A DNA stretch of 64,000 nt, taken from Stagnihabitans tardus. Its GTDB lineage: Bacteria > Pseudomonadota > Alphaproteobacteria > Rhodobacterales > Rhodobacteraceae. Under the pieces are notes generated by a model. That model did not search any database, had not been told where the DNA came from, and saw only the letters and a program-made list of their open reading frames with translations. Below are positions 60,106 to 64,000 of this stretch, piece by piece; the first letter of the stretch is position 1; each line of letters begins with the position of its first letter. The position numbers and the translations under genes were made by a program. Location: assembly GCF_009925085.1 (NCBI RefSeq), contig NZ_JAABNR010000002.1:341018-405017 (forward strand), read 5' to 3'.

Positions 60106-61584
60106 TCAGACCGAGAGGCAGATGTATTTCATCTCGAGGTAATCCTCGATCCCGTGGTGGGAGCCTTCGCGGCCCAGGCCCGATTGCTTGACGCCGCCAA
60201 AGGGGGCGACTTCGGTCGAGATCAGACCCGTATTCACGCCGACCATGCCATATTCCAGCTGCTCCTGGACGCGGGTGATGCGGCCGATGTCGCGGGAGTA
60301 GAAATAGGAGGCCAGGCCGAAGATCGTGTCATTGGCCAGAGCGATGATTTCCTCTTCGGTGTCGAATTTGAAGAGGGGGGCGAGGGGGCCGAAGGTCTCC
60401 TCGGTCGCGACCTTGGCGGTCGGCAGGACGCCGGTCACCACGGTGGGCTCGAAGAAGGTGCCGCCGAGCGCGTGGCGCTTGCCGCCGGTGACGATCTTGC
60501 CACCCGAGGCCAGGACGTCGGCGATATGCTCTTCGACCTTGGCGACGGCGTCTTCGTTGATCAGCGGGCCAGTGGTGGTGCCCGCCTTCAGCCCGTCGCC
60601 GATAGAGAGCTTGTTGACCGCGGCCGCCAGCTTCTCGGCGAAGGCGTCATAGACCCCGGCCTGGACATAGATCCGGTTGGCGCAGACGCAGGTCTGGCCG
60701 TTGTTGCGGAACTTCGAGATCATCGCGCCTTCGACGGCTTTGTCCAGGTCGGCGTCGTCGAAGACGATGAAGGGGGCGTTGCCGCCGAGTTCCATCGAGC
60801 ATTTCAGGACCTGGTCGGCGGCCTGGCGCAGGAGGATGCGGCCGACCTCGGTGGAGCCGGTGAAGGTCAGTTTGCGGACCTTCGGGTTCTCGCAGAATTC
60901 CTTGCCGATGTCGGAGGAGCGCGACGAGGTGATGACGGAGAAGACGCCAGCGGGGACGCCGGCGCGCTCGGCCAGGACGGCGAGAGCGATGGCCGAAAGC
61001 GGCGTCTCGGCGGCAGGGCGGGCGACGAAGCCGCAGCCGGCGGCCAAGGCGGGGGCCGCCTTGCGGGCGATCATCGCGTTGGGGAAATTCCAGGGCGTGA
61101 TCGAGCAGGCCACGCCGATGGGCTGCTTGATCACCGTGATGCGCTTGTCGCGCTGATGGCCGGGGATGGTCTCGCCATAGATGCGCTTGGCCTCTTCGGC
61201 GAACCATTCGATATAGGAGGCGCCGTAAGCGCATTCGCCCTTGGCCTCGGCATGGGGTTTGCCCTGTTCAGCGGTCAGGATGGTGCCGAGGTCGTCGAGG
61301 TTCTCCATGCAGAGGTCGAACCACTTGCGCAGCACGGCGGCGCGCTCCTTGCCGGTGTGCTGGGCCCATCCGTGGCGGGCCTTGTCGGCGGCCGCGATGG
61401 CGCGGGCGGCGTCGGCGCGGGTCAGGTCGGGGACATGGGCGATGACATCGCCGCGCGCCGGGTTGGTGACGGCGAAGGTCTTGCCGTCGGCAGCCTCGAT
61501 CCATTGGCCCGCGACATAGGCCTTGTTCGGCAGAAGCGTCGGATCCTTGAGCAGGGCGCGCAGGTCGGTGACTTGGTCGAGCAT
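60106..61584 (-). CDS. gabD: NADP-dependent succinate-semialdehyde dehydrogenase
   Basis: 492 residues from ATG 61582-61584; 18 further codons upstream are possible but lack a ribosome-binding site. Aldehyde dehydrogenase with the catalytic Cys in FRNNGQTCVCANRIYVQ, general base Glu in CSMELGGNAPFIVFDDAD and cofactor motif FTGSTEVGRILL. TPWNFPNAMIARKAAPALAA and EVAPFGGVKQSGLGREGSHH match the GabD subgroup. It oxidises succinate semialdehyde to succinate in GABA breakdown; no gabT is adjacent. The second Cys two residues after the first (CVC) is typical for redox-regulated GabD proteins. Confidence 0.94.
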   Translation of the reverse strand: MLDQVTDLRALLKDPTLLPNKAYVAGQWIEAADGKTFAVTNPARGDVIAHVPDLTRADAARAIAAADKARHGWAQHTGKERAAVLRKWFDLCMENLDDLGTILTAEQGKPHAEAKGECAYGASYIEWFAEEAKRIYGETIPGHQRDKRITVIKQPIGVACSITPWNFPNAMIARKAAPALAAGCGFVARPAAETPLSAIALAVLAERAGVPAGVFSVITSSRSSDIGKEFCENPKVRKLTFTGSTEVGRILLRQAADQVLKCSMELGGNAPFIVFDDADLDKAVEGAMISKFRNNGQTCVCANRIYVQAGVYDAFAEKLAAAVNKLSIGDGLKAGTTTGPLINEDAVAKVEEHIADVLASGGKIVTGGKRHALGGTFFEPTVVTGVLPTAKVATEETFGPLAPLFKFDTEEEIIALANDTIFGLASYFYSRDIGRITRVQEQLEYGMVGVNTGLISTEVAPFGGVKQSGLGREGSHHGIEDYLEMKYICLSV

Positions 61585-61704
61585 AGGGGCCTCCTGTGGG
61601 TTGCATTTGCTTTGCCGCAGGGGCGAAGGTTTGTCCAATTCGGCTTGGCGGTTGGACTTATGCTTTGGGGTTATTTGGCCTTAGGGCGGCCTTGGGCGGA
61701 CCCC

Positions 61705-61763
61705 TTGGAGGGGCTGTCTGCCCCTCCAAACCTCCCCGAGAGATATTTGAGCCAAGTTGAAAA
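61705..61763 (+). repeat. Hairpin plus AGATATTTGAGCCAAGTTGAAA element
   Basis: TTGGAGGGG-CTGTCTG-CCCCTCCAA (61705-61729) then ACCTCCCCGAGAGATATTTG and AGCCAAGTTGAAA, the fifth copy of this family. Here it points opposite to both flanking genes (gabD and the YcaQ-like gene are on the minus strand), the one copy that is not in sense orientation. The rest of the 181-bp gap is featureless. Confidence 0.8.
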
Positions 61764-61765
61764 CA

Positions 61766-62944
61766 TTAGCGGAGCCAGTCGTCTTCGCGGGTCACAAGGG
61801 AGAGGCCCGCGAATTGGGCGAGGCGGGCGAGTTCGGCGTCGAGCTTGGCCTGGCGGGCCTTGGTGAAGGTGATGCCCGGTTCGGGCCAGAGGGCGCGGAG
61901 GTGCAGGGCGTCCTGGTCCCTTCGCGCTTTGGCGTCGAGGCGGGCGATGAGGCGGTCTCCTTCCAGGACGGGGAAGACGTAATAGCCGTATTGGCGCTTG
62001 GGTTCGGGGACGAAGACCTCGATCCGGTAGCGGAAGCCAAAGAGGAACTCCGCGCGGTCGCGGTCGCGGAGCGCGGGGTCGAAGGGGGAGAGGATGCGCA
62101 GGCGCGAAGGGGGCTCGGGCGGGGCCGCGGTCAGGGTCTCGGGGCGGGTGAGGGTCTTTTTCGTGGTCCCATCGGCGCCCTGGAGGAGGGTCTGGGTGAC
62201 CTCGCCGCGCTTTAGCGCTGCATCGGCCCAGGCCTTGGCCTCGACGGGGGTGATGATGTGCCAATAGGCGCGCAGTTCGGAAGGGTCGGCGAAGGTGAGG
62301 CGGTCCAGGGCGGAGTTGCAGGCCCAGTCGATCATCTCGGCGCGTGTGCCGGAGGGGTGGCGGTGGGCTTCGGGGATCACGCGCTCGGTCAGGTCATAGA
62401 CCTTGCGGAAGGCCTCGCGGCGGGTGATGGCCAGCGCGCCGGTCCGCCAGAGCCATTCCAGCGCGGTCTTCGAGGGCTTCCAGTCCCACCAGCCGCCTTG
62501 GCCCGAGTCCTCATCCTGGCCGACATCCGAGACGGTCAGGGGCCCCTCGTCGCGGATGCGCTGCAGGATGGTCTGGAACTGCTCCTCGTAGCCGGGGCGG
62601 AACCAGGAGGCCCATTTCGTTGCCAGCCGCGCCTCGGCCTCTTGGTAGCGGTGGTGCCAATGCGGGTGGAATTCGGTCGGGATGATCGAGGCGTCATGGG
62701 TCCAGTGTTCGAAGAGCTGGCGCCCAGCCAGGAGCTTGTCCAGCGTCTCGGGGCGGTAAGCGTTGCGGCGCGACCAGAGGATCATGTGATGGGCGCGGGC
62801 GACGGTGTTGATGCTGTCGACCTGGACGAAGCCGATGCGGTGGATCAGCGCGCCGATGTCTTGCGGTTTGGCGGGGAGGGTCGGGGCCTCGGCCAGGGCA
62901 TGGGAGGCCAGGAAGAGGCGGCGGGCCTGGGGGTTGGTCAGCAT
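61766..62944 (-). CDS. ycaQ: Winged-helix DNA glycosylase, YcaQ/AlkX family
   Basis: 392 residues. Matches the HTH_42 family, in which E. coli YcaQ removes bases joined by interstrand crosslinks. The catalytic Q-x-D motif is seen in HRIGFVQVDSINTVARAHH (residues about 31-49). Other signatures are DNA-contacting RNAYRPETLDKLLAGRQLFE, HWTHDASIIPTEFHPHW, RPGYEEQFQTILQRIRDEGP (wing) and RILSPFDPALRDRDRAEFLF near the C-terminus. Its ATG overlaps the stop region of the TetR gene by 7 bp, so the two are an operon, suggesting inducible repair. Confidence 0.94.
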   Translation of the reverse strand: MLTNPQARRLFLASHALAEAPTLPAKPQDIGALIHRIGFVQVDSINTVARAHHMILWSRRNAYRPETLDKLLAGRQLFEHWTHDASIIPTEFHPHWHHRYQEAEARLATKWASWFRPGYEEQFQTILQRIRDEGPLTVSDVGQDEDSGQGGWWDWKPSKTALEWLWRTGALAITRREAFRKVYDLTERVIPEAHRHPSGTRAEMIDWACNSALDRLTFADPSELRAYWHIITPVEAKAWADAALKRGEVTQTLLQGADGTTKKTLTRPETLTAAPPEPPSRLRILSPFDPALRDRDRAEFLFGFRYRIEVFVPEPKRQYGYYVFPVLEGDRLIARLDAKARRDQDALHLRALWPEPGITFTKARQAKLDAELARLAQFAGLSLVTREDDWLR

Positions 62945-63555
62945 GGGTGGCGGGCCTGGAAGGCGGAGAGTTCGGCCGGGGTTGGCGATTGGCCGCAGAA
63001 GATCAGGACGTAATCGGGGATGCGGGAGAGGCGCTGGGAGAGGGATTCCTCGGTCCGCATGGCGATATAACCCACCTGGGTCAGGTAAAGCGCGCGGGCG
63101 CGGGTATCGGCCTCGTGGGCGGGGAAATGGTGGCGGAGGAAGAGGGCGGTGAGGGCCTGGGTCCGGGTCTCGTCGGTTGCGGCCAGGGTTGTGGCCAGGG
63201 CGGGATCGGTCAGGGCCCAGGTGCGGATGGCGAATTCGAGACGGCTATCAAAGAGGGCGGGCGTGATCCAGAGGTCGCAGATCGAGAGCATGGCCTCGGC
63301 GATGGTCTTTGCCGGGGCCTCGCAGCGGGCGACAAGCTGGGCGGTGTTGCGGCTTTCCCAGCGGGTGATGAGGCCGGCAAGCAGCGCCTCACGGTCGGGG
63401 AAGTGCCAGTAAAACGAGGTGCGGGAGAGGCCGAGTTTCGCGGCCAGCGGCATGACCTTGACCGCCTCGACGCCCCCCTCGACGAGGAGGTCATAGGCGG
63501 CATCCAGCCACAGCTCCGGCGTGCCCCGCCAGCCTTTGTCGGGTTTGGTGTCCAT
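62938..63555 (-). CDS. TetR-family transcriptional regulator
   Basis: 205 residues from ATG 63553-63555. The N-terminal HTH (about 15-60) includes AAYDLLVEGGVEAVKVMPLA and AKLGLSRTSFYWHFPDREAL, the TetR pattern with the YxHFxxRxxL end. The C-terminal ligand-binding domain resembles TetR_C of alphaproteobacteria (LWITPALFDSRLEFAIRTWA). It precedes and overlaps the glycosylase gene, which it may control; the inducer is unknown. Confidence 0.92.
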   Translation of the reverse strand: MDTKPDKGWRGTPELWLDAAYDLLVEGGVEAVKVMPLAAKLGLSRTSFYWHFPDREALLAGLITRWESRNTAQLVARCEAPAKTIAEAMLSICDLWITPALFDSRLEFAIRTWALTDPALATTLAATDETRTQALTALFLRHHFPAHEADTRARALYLTQVGYIAMRTEESLSQRLSRIPDYVLIFCGQSPTPAELSAFQARHPC

Positions 63556-63661
63556 GCAGGGGAGAGTAGGGGGCTGGGGGGAGGGGGGCAAGGGGGGAGG
63601 GTTGATGTCGGATATGTTGTGCCGTTAGCCTTACGCGCCAGGACCACATTTGGAGGGCCGC

Positions 63662-63892
63662 ATGCCGGACGAGATTTTTCATTACTGCTCGCCTCAGGTC
63701 TTTTTGTCTTTGATCCAAAGAAAGGAGCTTTGGCTGACCTCTTTGACCCAGTCGAATGATGGCTTGGAGGGAGACTGGATGCTGCGGGAATGGCTAAGTA
63801 GATTTGATCTGAAAAAAGGGAAGACTGAGCGCGATAGGCAAACGGGGGCCCGCTGGGCGGTAAGGATGGCGCTTAGGTTCAGGACTCATTGA
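63662..63892 (+). pseudogene. DUF2971-like gene truncated by an IS element
   Basis: 76 residues from ATG 63662 (MPDEIFHYCSPQVFLSLIQR). The start, with HYCSPQVF...LIQRKELWLTSLTQSNDGLE, matches the N-terminal part of DUF2971 proteins, which normally have 250-300 residues. Reading stops at 63890-63892 within or next to the IS end (MALRFRTH then TGA), so most of the domain is lost or lies beyond the insertion. DUF2971 genes are often accessory and found in mobile or defence-rich regions. AT content is visibly higher than in the neighbours, consistent with acquisition. Confidence 0.75.
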
Positions 63893-64000
63893 GTTTCAGA
63901 GCCAGAAGATGACAGTTGCGGCGAGTGCGATGGCCGAGAGGTAGACCTTGGGACATCTGTCGTAGCGGGTTGCGATCCTGCGCCAGTCCTTGAGGCGGCC
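63883..64000. mobile_element. Left end of an IS5-family insertion sequence
   Basis: The element begins near GACTCATTGAG at 63883 (terminal inverted repeat not provable with only one end) and extends beyond the window. It carries the transposase end on the minus strand and interrupts the DUF2971-like gene. The exact boundary and target duplication need the other end. Confidence 0.75.
63896..64000 (-). CDS. IS5-family transposase, C-terminal end (partial)
   Basis: The last 34 codons are visible; the reading frame enters from beyond the right window edge. The translated end RLKDWRRIATRYDRCPKVYL then SAIALAATVIFWL and stop is the typical C-terminus of IS5/IS427-type DDE transposases (RLK-x-RRIATRYDK...FL). 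Catalytic residues are outside the window apart from this C-terminal helix. Confidence 0.88.
   Translation of the reverse strand, partial: GRLKDWRRIATRYDRCPKVYLSAIALAATVIFWL

Overview
The window is a dense, GC-rich chromosomal segment (roughly two thirds G+C by eye) with about 60 genes. It most likely comes from a member of the Rhodobacteraceae (Alphaproteobacteria). The clues are a divergent hemN/fnrL pair around a perfect FNR box, a Hint-domain protein, an FeS-type CryB/PhrB photolyase, a TrmD with the long N-terminal extension typical of the group, and the CCCGGGTCAAGCCCGGGG palindromes common in alphaproteobacterial intergenic regions. No rRNA, tRNA, CRISPR array or prophage was seen. The only mobile DNA is the end of an IS5-type element at the right edge.

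Layout. 1-7.3 kb: a partial photolyase/cryptochrome, a LOG-family hydrolase, the lysine genes dapD and dapE, a degenerate Hint protein and a GNAT acetyltransferase. 7.3-10.6 kb: a chemoreceptor, an ArsR-type regulator with the two cysteines of persulfide sensors, and a 2-hydroxyacid dehydrogenase. 10.8-17.3 kb: a seven-gene overlapping operon (DUF805, DUF4129, DUF4350, MoxR, DUF58, SpoIIM, RDD). 17.3-20.1 kb: two glycosyltransferases, one fused to a methyltransferase. 20.1-23.9 kb: a three-subunit molybdenum hydroxylase with its own MoaD-like protein. 24-27.6 kb: hemN, fnrL, and a trmD-Nudix fusion coupled to fnrL. 27.7-28.2 kb: two tandem paralogous micro-proteins. 28.2-33.8 kb: the rimP-nusA-ylxR-infB operon with a terminator-like leader. 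33.9-38.8 kb: polA and four overlapping small genes. 39-41.4 kb: DUF2459, an NDUFS6-like zinc protein, hydroxypyruvate isomerase and DUF1285. 41.5-48.1 kb: a second MoxR/DUF58 operon. 48.2-57.3 kb: FeS photolyase, DUF599, glcDEF, a secreted trypsin-like protease, Hsp20 under a ROSE-like RNA thermometer, and a Cys/Met-metabolism PLP enzyme. 57.4-64 kb: a peptidoglycan-binding protein, a transglutaminase-like protein, gabD, a YcaQ-like glycosylase, a TetR regulator, and a DUF2971 gene cut by the IS element.

The signals most worth following are four. (1) A 14-base repeat, GGCYCTGCCGACTG, has about eleven copies and lies almost always on the sense strand just past stop codons. (2) TrmD is fused to a Nudix hydrolase in the fnrL transcription unit. 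(3) Two tandem micro-proteins of 46 and 48 residues carry a conserved IGSC...QG...G..AVR...VG.PV pattern. (4) The rimP-nusA-infB operon has a promoter, a competing 7-base complement and an intrinsic terminator upstream of its first gene.
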